Source of the DNA: Pyrinomonadaceae bacterium
GTDB lineage: Bacteria; Acidobacteriota; Blastocatellia; Pyrinomonadales; Pyrinomonadaceae
DNA length: 64,000 nt
Direction of reading: 5' to 3'
Assembly: GCA_026129865.1 (NCBI GenBank)
Contig: JAHCHG010000003.1
Location: 434,001-498,000, forward strand
In this document: piece after piece, positions 53,452-62,314 of the stretch
Layout of the letters: the number at the start of each line of letters is the position of its first letter
Position numbering within the stretch: position 1 is the stretch's first letter
Notes under the pieces: model-generated
What the model was told of the DNA's origin: nothing
The model's input: the letters and a program-made list of their open reading frames with translations, nothing else
Databases searched by the model: none
Translations under genes and position numbers: made by a program

Positions 53452-55401
53452 TTAAAGCGCAGGTTTTCGCAATATCTCCGCAACCGCCGACATTCGCGCA
53501 GCGTCGGCGCCGCTCGCCGTTTTTGCTTTTTGTTCGATCGAAGGTGCGAGTTTCTTCAGTTTTCCCGCATCCTTCTTCTTAAGTTTCGAATTTTCGGCGT
53601 CCCTGATCGTTTGCCGCAGGTTTGCGAGTTCTTCGGCAGAAAGCGCCTTGCTCCTTTCAAGCTGGTCCAAATACGCTTTTGCAATGGTCAGGCTTTTGGG
53701 ATATTTGATCATTTGCTGCATTTGAACGTTAAGTTCCGGAGTTCGAACCGATCTTGCCGCATCGATCTCGTTTTGCGTCAAAAATTCCGTCGGCGTAAGT
53801 TCAAAAATATCCAAACCTCGTGCGATCTCGGAAGCGTAGATAGCGCCGTTGTACCAATACGCGGACCAGAATCCGCCCAAAAGCAGGACGTTCGGATCGA
53901 TCGGACCACGGTCGAAATAGGCGATCTCAACCGGTTTCATCGGATCGGTAAAGTCCATCAGCGAAATTCCGCCCTGATACCAAGCCTGAACCTTGATGTC
54001 GCGTCCCGGAACCGGAATAAGCGAACCGTTGTGCGCTACGCAGTTTTCGCTGTCGCCCTGCGCCGCCGGAAGTTTGTAATAGTTCTGAAACTTAAGTTTG
54101 TTGTCACTGAGATTAAATACCGCGTTTGCGCCCCAAACATTCGGATCGTTCGCCCGGCAGCGAGCGCCGAGCCCGCCGCCCCATTCATCTGTAAAGACAA
54201 CCTTTTTCCCGTCGTTGGAAAACGAAGCCGAATGCCAGTAAGCGTAATTTGGATCATTTACGGCATCGATCCGTTTCGGATCTGCCGGATCTTTGATGTC
54301 CAATAAAATTCCATTTCCCGCGCATGCTCCGGCGGCAAGTCCGATCTCCGGATACACCGTAATGTCGTGGCATTGATCGGTCGGGTTCGGACGTTTCAAG
54401 ATTCCGTCGTCGCCGTGCGATCCGCCGTCGGTTAAGCCTGCGATCGCTCCTGTTTTTTCGTCCGTAAAAATTCTCGGTCGGGAAACGATCTTCGAATCCT
54501 GCGGAGCGGCTACCGGTACCTTGATGACGTCAATTCGAAAAAGAGCGGTGTCGGGATTTTTGTCCGGCATTCCGTCCGAACATCCCTCAAGCTCTTCGTT
54601 CTGTCGGACAAAAGACGTTCCCGAAACGTAAATATACACATTTTTCTTGTCGTTCGGATCGACAAGCAGAGTGTGCGTATGCGAACCGCGGCAGGTTTGA
54701 ACCGCGCCGACCTGCTTGGGGTTGCTGATGTCCGATATGTCGAAAATTCTCACGCCGCGAAAGCGGTCTTTGTCGGCAGCCGGCAGAGGCGGATTGTTTT
54801 CCTGTCCGGCAGGCGGCGGCGGTGGCGGTGCGAATCCCTGCGTGCCGCAATCGAGCCTGCCGTTCGGCATTTCAACCGACATAAAAAGCAGATTTTTATA
54901 TACCGAAACATCGCCCTGACCGCCCGGACAAACGATCGAGGTCAACAATTTCGCATTTGCGGGATCGGCAATATCATAGATGCTCATGCCGTAAAAATTT
55001 CCCATAAAAAGCCGGTTTCCCTGAAACGCCAGATCCGAATTTGCAAATGAAAGCTGTGCCAGCACCAGTCGGTCGGGCTTAGGAATTTTCGTCATATCGC
55101 CGATTCCGATCGAACCGAGCATTTGTTTAACTTTGTCGCTGTCGGCGTCGTCCGTGCCGAGCTGGAACGCCGCCGGTTTTTTCAAAAGCGAAATATGTTT
55201 TATACCGAGTGAAATTTCACCTGCGTCGTATAGCCCCGGCGAAAGTTTTGCTCTCGGATCGTTGGTGTCGGAGCCGGTCATTCCTTTTGGAAGCGGCGGC
55301 GCTTTTTCAAAATTCTGCGCCGACGCAGAAAACGTTAAAATAGAAAGCGAAAATACGGCTAATGCCGTTAAACGAAATGTAAACGATTGAATCTTTTGCA
55401 T
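53452..55401 (-). CDS. Secreted LVIVD-repeat beta-propeller-like protein
   Basis: A 649-residue exported protein; the signal peptide ends after SASA at about residue 28. Much of the body shows LVIVD-type repeats, each with a D-I-(A/S)-(D/N)-P motif: IYDIADPANAKLLTSI, IFDISDISNPKQVGAV, LLDIKDPADPKRIDAV, LMDFTDPMKPVEIAYF. A loop contains a proline run (APPPPPPAGQENNPPLP). The C-terminal ~120 residues are helical and charged. The function is unknown; the fold is usually a surface beta-propeller. It starts 5 bp after the DUF305 stop, so the pair forms an operon with DUF305 first. Confidence 0.85.
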   Translation of the reverse strand: MQKIQSFTFRLTALAVFSLSILTFSASAQNFEKAPPLPKGMTGSDTNDPRAKLSPGLYDAGEISLGIKHISLLKKPAAFQLGTDDADSDKVKQMLGSIGIGDMTKIPKPDRLVLAQLSFANSDLAFQGNRLFMGNFYGMSIYDIADPANAKLLTSIVCPGGQGDVSVYKNLLFMSVEMPNGRLDCGTQGFAPPPPPPAGQENNPPLPAADKDRFRGVRIFDISDISNPKQVGAVQTCRGSHTHTLLVDPNDKKNVYIYVSGTSFVRQNEELEGCSDGMPDKNPDTALFRIDVIKVPVAAPQDSKIVSRPRIFTDEKTGAIAGLTDGGSHGDDGILKRPNPTDQCHDITVYPEIGLAAGACAGNGILLDIKDPADPKRIDAVNDPNYAYWHSASFSNDGKKVVFTDEWGGGLGARCRANDPNVWGANAVFNLSDNKLKFQNYYKLPAAQGDSENCVAHNGSLIPVPGRDIKVQAWYQGGISLMDFTDPMKPVEIAYFDRGPIDPNVLLLGGFWSAYWYNGAIYASEIARGLDIFELTPTEFLTQNEIDAARSVRTPELNVQMQQMIKYPKSLTIAKAYLDQLERSKALSAEELANLRQTIRDAENSKLKKKDAGKLKKLAPSIEQKAKTASGADAARMSAVAEILRKPAL

Positions 55402-55406
55402 AATTT

Positions 55407-56099
55407 TTATTTAGGATCTTTGCCCAGCATTGTCTGCATTATTCTGATCTCAGCGCGCTGTCCGCTGTCGACATCTGTCGCAAAACTGAAAAGTTCGGCG
55501 TCCTGTCCGGCGCCGCTTGTGTCAAAAAGTTCCCGTACCATGACAAGCGCACCGATGTGATGCTGGATCATACCTTCTAAAAACAAACGGTCAAACTCAC
55601 CATCTTTCGAGTTTCGCAGTGCTTCCATCTGTTTCGCCGTCAGCATTCCCGGCATCATTGTCATGTGGTGATCGTGTCCCGGCATGTTCATATTCGACAT
55701 GCCGGTCATCGATGTCGTTTGTCCGCGCGACTCGAGCCATCGTTTCATAAACGCGATCTCCTCTGCCTGCGTGTGACCGATACGCGCGCCGAGACTGCGA
55801 AGTTCTTTATTTTCCGTTCGCGAATCGATAAGCGCCGACATCTCAACCGCCTGGGCATGATGCATGATCATTCCCTGCATAAACTCGACATCTTTTTGGG
55901 AGATCGGCGGCAAAACGGCGGTGGTATTCGCCGGAAGAATCTTCGACGGCTGCCCCGGCGCGCCCGGCTGGACGATCACGGGTTTAACGTCATTCCCTTT
56001 CTGCTGCGCAAAGATTGAAATCGATAATGCTGCGAACAGAAGCGCTGTCGCAAAGCTACGGTAAAAACTGCGGCGGATTGAATACCTTGACTTCATCAT
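55407..56099 (-). CDS. Secreted DUF305 family protein
   Basis: A 230-residue exported protein. The signal segment is RSFYRSFATALLFAALSISIFA. Two helical DUF305 halves follow: DVEFMQGMIMHHAQAVEMSALI and FDRLFLEGMIQHHIGALVMVRELF, each with a MIxHH motif, plus a Met/His-rich linker (MSNMNMPGHDHHMTMMPGML). His and Met richness is common in this family and suggests copper or other metal binding; this is inference. Transcribed first in a two-gene unit with the LVIVD protein. The upstream gap (56100-56414) carries palindromic repeats. Confidence 0.88.
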   Translation of the reverse strand: MMKSRYSIRRSFYRSFATALLFAALSISIFAQQKGNDVKPVIVQPGAPGQPSKILPANTTAVLPPISQKDVEFMQGMIMHHAQAVEMSALIDSRTENKELRSLGARIGHTQAEEIAFMKRWLESRGQTTSMTGMSNMNMPGHDHHMTMMPGMLTAKQMEALRNSKDGEFDRLFLEGMIQHHIGALVMVRELFDTSGAGQDAELFSFATDVDSGQRAEIRIMQTMLGKDPK

Positions 56100-56214
56100 T
56101 GGATTTTAGACTGTCGAAAATTTGATCTGGAACAAATACGAGACCAAAGCACCGCAGGTTTCACGTACGGCGAAAAACTATTTATTCGTCTTTGTCTGGA
56201 TAAGTACCGCGTTC

Positions 56215-56402
56215 AAGCGGTTTAAGTTCAGAGTACCGCCTTTAGGCGGTTCCCCGTTCAGAGTACCGCCTTTAGGCGGTAAAGATCGCCCGCCTTTCAG
56301 ATCTTCGAATCTGCGACCCGCGCCTAATTTTCGCGGAATGCCGGAATTTCCCGCCTAAAGGCGGAACTCTGAACGCGGAACCGCCTAAAGGCGGCACTCT
56401 GG
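56215..56402. repeat. Array of CCGCCTTTAGGCGG palindromes in inverted pairs
   Basis: Four palindromes at 56235-56250, 56265-56280, 56351-56364 and 56381-56394. The first two follow TTCAGAGTA on the plus strand; the last two are the same unit on the other strand. Within each pair the spacing is exactly 30 bp. The array fills the gap between the UvrC-like 3' end and the DUF305 promoter side. Confidence 0.8.
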
Positions 56403-56414
56403 ACCTAATCAAAA

Positions 56415-58067
56415 TTATTTTTGCCCTTTCAGCGGCTGCAAGTAACGCGCATCGCCGTTCGGGTCGTCATACCGAACGGGAACGATAAAAGGCACCGGTT
56501 CCGGCTCAGACTCTTCGAATCTTTCAAGATCCTGGACGACGATCGTCGCCAGACGCTTTCCGACCGCGTTTTCTAATCGGCTGAATTCAACTTCGCGAAG
56601 TTCGCGAACGGATCCGAAATTTTTAATAAGCTCCCGCCGCTGACCTTCGTTCAGCGAAGGAAGCGCCGCCGCGGGTTCATAAAAATGTGAAAAATCGCGG
56701 CTGATTCCATGGACGCTGTTTGCCAAAATATGCGCTTCGTCGCGGATCTGCTTTAGAACGTTGAACGCCGCGATATTTTCTACATAATCGACCCTCTCGC
56801 CGTTTTCCAGAAGAAAATGCGAGATCTCGCCGTGTTTCCGCGCAGGTTTTACCGCCGCAGCTACGGGCGGTCGAACGCTGCCGCAAATTTCCAAAGCGCG
56901 GACCGCCGCGTTCAAATTCGATCTTCCGCCGTCAATGATCAGCAGATCGGGCAGATTCCCGATCGAAATTCGCATTCGCAAAGATTCAGCGAGACTTTCC
57001 AGCTCGCCAAGTTCGCCGAGCAGCCAAAAACGGTACTCGTCCGTTTGAAATCTGCCGTTTCTCCAGACCGCGCAGGCTCCGGCGGAATTTGTTCCTGAAA
57101 TATGAGCCGTGTCAAACGATTCGATCTTCGACGGAATGAATTTGAGCTTTAAGATTTTCTTGATCGATCGTTTCAAGTCTCCGGCTTCGACCGGCGGAGC
57201 AACATTTCTCAGGTCAAATTCAAATTTGTTTCGCGCTATCGCCCGGCGCGCCGTAATTCTCTCCGAACCTTCGTCGATGACAGTGATCTTGACCGTCCGC
57301 TTTTCACGCTGGGAAAGCGTTTGCGCAAGCATTTTCCGGTCCGGAAAATCGACCGGAACCCGAATTTCGGACGGTGCATGGATCTGATAAAATTCCATAA
57401 ACAGCGATTCTAAGACCTCTGCGTCGGAAAGCCTTTTATGAAAATCGTAAGCAAACACGCGCTTTCCGAGTGTTTTGCGACCGCGCATGGTTACGAGAAA
57501 TACATAAAGTCGATCGCCGCGGCGTTCGATCTCCCACGTGTCCGATGCCTTATCGAGCCAGAAACTCGAGTGTTTATCTTTCCAGATCTCTTCTAATTCG
57601 TTCAAAAAATCCCGAAGTTCAGCGGCGGTTTCAAAATCGAGATCTTCAGCAGCTTTCTCGATCTTTGAGGAGATGAAAATGCGGATCTCATCTTTCTGCC
57701 TTGTCAAAAACTGGCGCAAAAGTTCGATCATTTCCGAATATTTTTCAGGAGAACAAAGCGACCGAACACACGGCGCGAGACATCGTTTTGCGTAAAACTG
57801 CGGGCAGGGAACATCGAAACTTCCGTCGATATCGATCAAACATGTGCGAAATTTGAACAAACGGCTGATCTTTTCGAGAAAAAACCTGACGGCAGTTTCC
57901 GGAAGAAACGGACCGAAATATTCTGCATGTTTATCCGAAAGACGACGCGTTACCATGACTCGCGGAAAAGGCTCGTCGGTGATCATCAAAAACGGGTGAA
58001 GCGATTGATCGAGCAGCGAAATATCGTCTTTCGCGGCGTGTTTGGCGATGACGATATTACGCTTCAT
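56415..58067 (-). CDS. UvrC-like protein lacking the GIY-YIG nuclease domain
   Basis: A 550-residue homologue of excinuclease subunit UvrC. It begins at the region equivalent to UvrC about residue 85 (HPFLMITDEPFPRVMVTRR, EYFGPF), so the N-terminal GIY-YIG nuclease is absent. An in-frame TGA lies two codons upstream, so the start cannot move. The rest is present: cysteines in CPQFYAKRCLAPCV, a UVR motif (about 126-161), an RNase H-like nuclease domain with Asp319 (ESFDTAHISG), Asp379 (LLIIDGGRSNL) and His446 (IRDEAH), and C-terminal HhH (470-512). The second catalytic Asp seems replaced by Glu or lost (GELGELESLAESL). Its start lies 11 bp inside the ligase gene end. Confidence 0.88.
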   Translation of the reverse strand: MKRNIVIAKHAAKDDISLLDQSLHPFLMITDEPFPRVMVTRRLSDKHAEYFGPFLPETAVRFFLEKISRLFKFRTCLIDIDGSFDVPCPQFYAKRCLAPCVRSLCSPEKYSEMIELLRQFLTRQKDEIRIFISSKIEKAAEDLDFETAAELRDFLNELEEIWKDKHSSFWLDKASDTWEIERRGDRLYVFLVTMRGRKTLGKRVFAYDFHKRLSDAEVLESLFMEFYQIHAPSEIRVPVDFPDRKMLAQTLSQREKRTVKITVIDEGSERITARRAIARNKFEFDLRNVAPPVEAGDLKRSIKKILKLKFIPSKIESFDTAHISGTNSAGACAVWRNGRFQTDEYRFWLLGELGELESLAESLRMRISIGNLPDLLIIDGGRSNLNAAVRALEICGSVRPPVAAAVKPARKHGEISHFLLENGERVDYVENIAAFNVLKQIRDEAHILANSVHGISRDFSHFYEPAAALPSLNEGQRRELIKNFGSVRELREVEFSRLENAVGKRLATIVVQDLERFEESEPEPVPFIVPVRYDDPNGDARYLQPLKGQK

Positions 58068-59670
58068 ATTCTTTCAGCAGGTCTAGAATCGTCGCGAGCG
58101 AATCTGCGTCCTTAATAGTTTTATCCTCGCGCCAACGCGCGATTCGCGGAAAACGAACGGCGACGCCCGATTTATGGCGGGTCGAACGCTGAATTGCTTC
58201 GAACGCGAGCTCAAACACCAGTTTCGGTTCAACGCTGCGAACGGGACCGAACGTTTCTTTCGTATTTCTTCGGACAAAATTGTCGACGCGGCGGATCTCT
58301 TTATCCGTCAAACCGGAATATGCCTTGGCAAACGTAACGAGTTCGTTTTCGTCGTTCCAAACGGCAAAAGTGTAATCGGTATAAAGCCCGGAACGCCGCC
58401 CGGAACCTTTCTGTGCATAAATTAAAACCGCGTCGACAGTGAAAGGGTCGATCTTCCATTTCCACCAGTCGCCGCGCTGGCGACCTGCGCGGTACGGCGA
58501 ATCGGCATGTTTGAGCATAAAGCCTTCGACCCGCCGCGAACGGCTTTCTTCACGAATTTCTTCCAGTTTTTCCCAGGACTTTGCCTTGACGATCTCCGTC
58601 GGTCGCAGAGTTTGCTGCTCGTCCGCAGGAAGCCCTTGAATAGTTTCTTCAAGCAGTTTCCGACGTTCGCGGATCGGGGTAGCGCGAATATCGGCGCCTT
58701 CAAATTCGAGAATATCGTAACATTGTAAAATTACGGGAACTTCCGCAAGAAGCTTTTTACCCAATGTTTTTCGACCGATCCTCCGCTGAAGATCGTTAAA
58801 CGGCAGGACAGATTCGTCGCGGAACGGCAGGATCTCGCCGTCGAGAACCGTTCCGTCGCCGAGCGCTTCGGCAGCCTTTGCGATCTCGGGAAAAGCCTCC
58901 GTGATCAGATCTTCGCCGCGCGACCAGATAAAAACCTCGCCGGCACGTTTAATTACCTGCGCGCGGATGCCGTCCCATTTCCATTCCGCCTGCCAGTCTG
59001 AAATTTTGCCGAGATCTTCGAGCGGGAAATCGATCTGATGAGCAAGATGAAATGGATAAGGGCGCGCGATCGGCGTTTCATCGGATTCGAGTTCGGAAGA
59101 AATGACGCTTTCGAAAAATTCCGCGGTCGGTTCCCAATGACCCATTAAACGAAGCGCTATGACATCGACCTCTAACCCGCTGAGCTCCGCCAGAGCACGC
59201 ATGACGAGCCGCTGCGAAACGCCGAGGCGGAACGCGCCGGTGATCAATTTGTTATAAATAAGCCGCTGCGTATAATCCATCGCACGCCAGCTGCTTATCA
59301 CTTCTTCAAACTGCGCGCTTTCATCGGCTTTTTTCAGCGGCAGCAGACGCTGTTCGACCAAAATTTTCAACGGCGTGTCATCAACGCGGTCATTATTTGG
59401 CAAAACAAGCGCGATCGTCTCGGCGCTGTCGCCGACCATGCCGCGGCATTCTTCGAACAGCCATTCGGGAATTTCTGCTAGATCGACCGCCCAGTCGCGC
59501 AGTTTTTTCGACGGAACTATCTGCCGCGGCTTTCTTCCGGACAAAAAATAGAGCGCCCACGCAGCATTTTCGGGTCGAGCCTGCGAGAAATATTCCTTCA
59601 TCGCCGCGACCTTTTCGTTTGTTTTATTGGTCGAATCTATTTTTTTGTAAAGTTCCGTGAACAGTTTCAT
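58057..59670 (-). CDS. ATP-dependent DNA ligase, ligase-associated cluster type
   Basis: Seals DNA nicks using ATP. 537 residues. The N-terminal ~200 residues are a helical DNA-binding domain (RPENAAWALYFLSGRKPRQ, RLGVSQRLVMRALAELSG). The adenylation motif is KWDG in AEWKWDGIRAQ (Lys about residue 231), followed by SRGEDLITEAFPE, LDGEILPF, and VEGFMLKHADSPYR; the OB domain closes the protein (WKWKIDPFTVDAVLIYAQ). This type is known from small repair clusters with an MBL exonuclease, a helicase and PdeM. Here the exonuclease is upstream on the same strand (415-bp repeat-filled gap) and the UvrC-like gene overlaps downstream. Confidence 0.93.
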   Translation of the reverse strand: MKLFTELYKKIDSTNKTNEKVAAMKEYFSQARPENAAWALYFLSGRKPRQIVPSKKLRDWAVDLAEIPEWLFEECRGMVGDSAETIALVLPNNDRVDDTPLKILVEQRLLPLKKADESAQFEEVISSWRAMDYTQRLIYNKLITGAFRLGVSQRLVMRALAELSGLEVDVIALRLMGHWEPTAEFFESVISSELESDETPIARPYPFHLAHQIDFPLEDLGKISDWQAEWKWDGIRAQVIKRAGEVFIWSRGEDLITEAFPEIAKAAEALGDGTVLDGEILPFRDESVLPFNDLQRRIGRKTLGKKLLAEVPVILQCYDILEFEGADIRATPIRERRKLLEETIQGLPADEQQTLRPTEIVKAKSWEKLEEIREESRSRRVEGFMLKHADSPYRAGRQRGDWWKWKIDPFTVDAVLIYAQKGSGRRSGLYTDYTFAVWNDENELVTFAKAYSGLTDKEIRRVDNFVRRNTKETFGPVRSVEPKLVFELAFEAIQRSTRHKSGVAVRFPRIARWREDKTIKDADSLATILDLLKEYEA

Positions 59671-59763
59671 TTAATAACCATTTATTAGTCTCGTAATCTT
59701 ACTCATACTTTTCCAAAACAAAAGTCGCGCCGGCTCTCTACCTCGAATATGGAGAGGCTGAGT

Positions 59764-59886
59764 CCGGCTCCCCTCCTTAGATAAGGAGGGGCTGGGGGTG
59801 GTTTGACGTTCTTCGCGACCGAACCTGAAAAGTAACACCTCAACCACCCCGCCCTTCGGGCACCCCTCCTAGTCTTAGGAGGGGAG
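59764..59886. repeat. Inverted-repeat element, copy 1
   Basis: Starts CCGGCTCCCCTCCTTAG, inner GGGGGTGGTTTGA, then about 45 bp unique, then TCAACCACCCCGCC and CTTAGGAGGGGAG. The end halves form one long imperfect hairpin with smaller hairpins in each arm. Confidence 0.75.
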
Positions 59887-59952
59887 TTTTGTAAACTCAT
59901 AATTCATAGTTTATTACTCCGCTTCTATATGAATCGAAAATCATAAAATTCT

Positions 59953-60074
59953 CCGGCTCCCCTCCTTAGATAAGGAGGGGCTGGGGGTGGTTTGATTTTT
60001 CTGCAAAATCTCGTAACGCGAACAAGTTCAACCACCCCGCCGTTCGGGCATCCCTCCTAATTTTAGGAGGGGAA
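59953..60074. repeat. Inverted-repeat element, copy 2
   Basis: The same arms as copy 1 (CCGGCTCCCCTCCTTAGATA ... TTTTAGGAGGGGAA), with a different central segment. The conserved arms and variable centre fit a small MITE-like or REP-cluster element. Confidence 0.75.
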
Positions 60075-60085
60075 TTTCACAGTCC

Positions 60086-61123
60086 TCATTTTTTACCCTC
60101 AAAAACCGTTTCTTCACTTTCAAAATCGCTGTCATCTCCCGCGTAATTCGCGCGGAGCGGTTCCGCCGTTTTTCCATTTTCGTTAAGCCAGCGGACAAGA
60201 ACGTCGATAAACCCATGCGTAACATAGATCTTTTTAGCGTTCGAACATTCGATGACCGTTTGAAGTTCATCCCAATCGGCGTGATCCGACAAAACAAAGC
60301 CGCGGTCGACCGCTTTCCTCCGGCGCGCGCCGCGCACGGTCATCCAGCCCGATGCAAAACCGGTCGAATGCGGTCCGAAACGTTTTAACCAAGCCGAACC
60401 GATCGCCGAAGGCGGCGCTACGACTAATCCTCCGGCGAAATCTTTCTTCTTTTCCACTTCTCCCACATATCGCGTTTCCGGAAGGTCGACACCTGAAGCG
60501 CGATAAGCTTCGTTCAAACGCTCGACCGCACCGTGCGTGAAGATATTTCCGATCGAACGGTCGATTCCGTTCAAGATCCGCTGCGCTTTGCCGAGCGAAT
60601 AAGCAAAGATCACCGAAACCTTTCCGTTTTCCTGATTTCCGCGCCACCATTCGTTGATCTCTTCGAAGATCACCTCCGTCGGTTTCCATCGATAGATCGG
60701 CAGCGCAAAAGTCGCTTCGGTGATCAAAAAATCGCATTCGACATGTTCAAAAGGCGCGCATGTCGCATCCGGCGTTAATTTATAATCGCCTGTAACAAGC
60801 CAGACCTCGCCTTTATATTCGACCCGAACCTGCGCGGAACCGAGTACGTGACCCGCAGGATGAAACGAGACGATCACACCGTTCATTTCGATATTTTTTC
60901 CGTAATCGAGCGATTCAAAAACGGCTTCGTCGCCGAGCCTGATGCGCGAAAGCCGCTCGCCCGCCGCGGGTACGAGGTATTTCGAGTTTCCGCGATAACT
61001 GTGGTCGGCATGCGCATGCGTAACGACGGCGGTTTCGACCGGTTTCCACGGATCGATATAAAACCCGCCGCGTTCGCAGAAAAGTCCGCTTTCCGTTAAC
61101 TGGATCAAAGGTTTACGCGCCAT
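60086..61123 (-). CDS. Ligase-associated MBL/beta-CASP-like DNA exonuclease
   Basis: A metal-dependent exonuclease-type protein of 345 residues. The ATG at 61123 starts at the family N-terminus (LIQLTESGLFCERGGFYIDP); in-frame starts at 61159 and 61183 (TTG) are possible. Metal motif THAHADH (H36, H38, D40, H41), later HPAGHVLGSAQVRVEYKG, VTGDYKLTPDATCAPFE and LSDHADWDELQ, which are SNM1/beta-CASP landmarks. The family is the putative exonuclease of ligase-associated DNA repair clusters. The helicase and PdeM endonuclease often found with it are not in this window. Confidence 0.9.
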   Translation of the reverse strand: MARKPLIQLTESGLFCERGGFYIDPWKPVETAVVTHAHADHSYRGNSKYLVPAAGERLSRIRLGDEAVFESLDYGKNIEMNGVIVSFHPAGHVLGSAQVRVEYKGEVWLVTGDYKLTPDATCAPFEHVECDFLITEATFALPIYRWKPTEVIFEEINEWWRGNQENGKVSVIFAYSLGKAQRILNGIDRSIGNIFTHGAVERLNEAYRASGVDLPETRYVGEVEKKKDFAGGLVVAPPSAIGSAWLKRFGPHSTGFASGWMTVRGARRRKAVDRGFVLSDHADWDELQTVIECSNAKKIYVTHGFIDVLVRWLNENGKTAEPLRANYAGDDSDFESEETVFEGKK

Positions 61124-61283
61124 AATGTTTTCGTCTAAAACTTCGGGAGCAATTGTCATTCCGTCTGGATCGTATTGTTTCAATTCAATCTTTAATGTTC
61201 AAATGGTTTCGAAACACCGCTATTGAATAAAGATTCGGCGAAAATTACAATTGGATTCAATCAAAAACGGAGTATCTTTCAAA

Positions 61284-61928
61284 ATGTTTACCGGAATAAT
61301 CGAAGAACTCGGCAAGATCGCCGCACTAAATAAAACGCCCGGCGGCGCAAAGATCACGGTCGCGGCAATTGTCGTAACCGGCGGCACAAAGGACGGCGAT
61401 TCGATCGCGGTCAACGGAGTTTGCCTGACCGCACTCGACGTTCGTGAAGATTCGTTTGCCGCCGACGTTTCGGAAGAAACTCTGAAAATATCTACTTTAG
61501 GCGGTTTGAAAATGGGTTCGTTCGTAAATCTCGAACGCGCCGTTACGCCGCAGACACGGCTCGGCGGTCATATTGTTCAGGGACATGTAGATTCGCGCGG
61601 AAAATTTCTTAAGGCGGAAAAGAACGCCGATTTTTGGACCGTCCGCATCGGTTTTCCGGCGGAATTTTCGCGTTATCTTGTTTATAAAGGCTCGGTCGCC
61701 GTCGAAGGGATCTCGCTAACAGTCGCCCGTCTCGAAGACGATTTCTTCGAGATCGCGGTCATTCCGAAAACGTGGGAAATGACCAATTTTTCCAAACTCG
61801 CCCCCGGCGATCCCGTAAATCTCGAAGCCGACCTCATCGGAAAATACGTCGAACGTATGCTGACCGCCGCGCCGTCAGCCGGCGAGATTATAACTCGTGA
61901 AAAACTTAAAGATAAGGGGTTTATTTAA
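61284..61928 (+). CDS. ribE: Riboflavin synthase, alpha subunit
   Basis: Converts two 6,7-dimethyl-8-ribityllumazine molecules to riboflavin. The ATG at 61284 gives 214 residues, starting with the family opening MFTGIIEELG; GGAG lies 11 bases upstream. The internal duplication is clear: the first half has DGDSIAVNGVCLTAL and LGGHIVQGHVDS, the second half has VYKGSVAVEGISLTVA and VNLEADLIGKYVERML. No FMN riboswitch is evident upstream, where only about 100 bp separate it from the divergent exonuclease gene. Confidence 0.95.
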   Translation: MFTGIIEELGKIAALNKTPGGAKITVAAIVVTGGTKDGDSIAVNGVCLTALDVREDSFAADVSEETLKISTLGGLKMGSFVNLERAVTPQTRLGGHIVQGHVDSRGKFLKAEKNADFWTVRIGFPAEFSRYLVYKGSVAVEGISLTVARLEDDFFEIAVIPKTWEMTNFSKLAPGDPVNLEADLIGKYVERMLTAAPSAGEIITREKLKDKGFI

Positions 61929-62314
61929 TTTTGTCAGCTTATCGGGTTGGTTAACATTATTATCAGTAGGTGAGGTTTTCATGAGATAATTGAGCGACTT
62001 TTAGGTGGAAATCGTTTAATTATTCAAAGGGAAATTGCTATAAAATTTCTTGGGCTGAAAAGTTTTTTTCGCGTTCTATGACGGTTTTCATCGAGAACTG
62101 AACCTTTAATTCGATCGAACAGGCGCGGTCGGAAATCTTCAGCTACATAGAAGGCTATTGCAACCGCATCCGCCGCCATTCAAGCCTCGGCAACATAAGC
62201 GCAAGGGAATTTGTAAAACAGTTAAAGACTAGACAAAAAAGGATTAGTGATAGTTTTCTCTCTCGCTTTTCTTGACCATCACAAAGATTAAGGACGCTCA
62301 CAAACAAATCAAAA
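61929..62314. other. Gap with transposase remnant
   Basis: 386 bp between ribE and an AT-rich gene. The only recognisable element is the IS3-type transposase remnant at 62102-62275. Confidence 0.6.
62102..62275 (+). pseudogene. C-terminal remnant of an IS3-family transposase (OrfB)
   Basis: One frame reads TFNSIEQARSEIFSYIEGYC then NRIRRHSSLGNISAREFVKQ and ends at TGA (62273-62275). The E-I-F-x-Y-I-E ... R-R-H-S-x-L-G pattern is the usual C-terminus of IS3/IS150-type transposases. A stop codon lies directly upstream (62099-62101), so only this tail remains. Confidence 0.8.

Larger units (their letters stand above)
59671..60085. other. 415-bp intergenic region within the repair cluster
   Basis: No gene is seen. 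It is filled mostly by two copies of a roughly 120-bp inverted-repeat element (59764-59886 and 59953-60074). Read-through from the exonuclease gene to the ligase gene must cross them. Confidence 0.6.

Noticed and set aside
56215-56402. Possible CRISPR array
   Set aside because: Units are palindromes in inverted pairs with 30-bp spacing, only four copies, and no cas genes are nearby.
61184-61283. FMN riboswitch upstream of ribE
   Set aside because: The gap is about 100 bp and lacks the conserved FMN aptamer segments.
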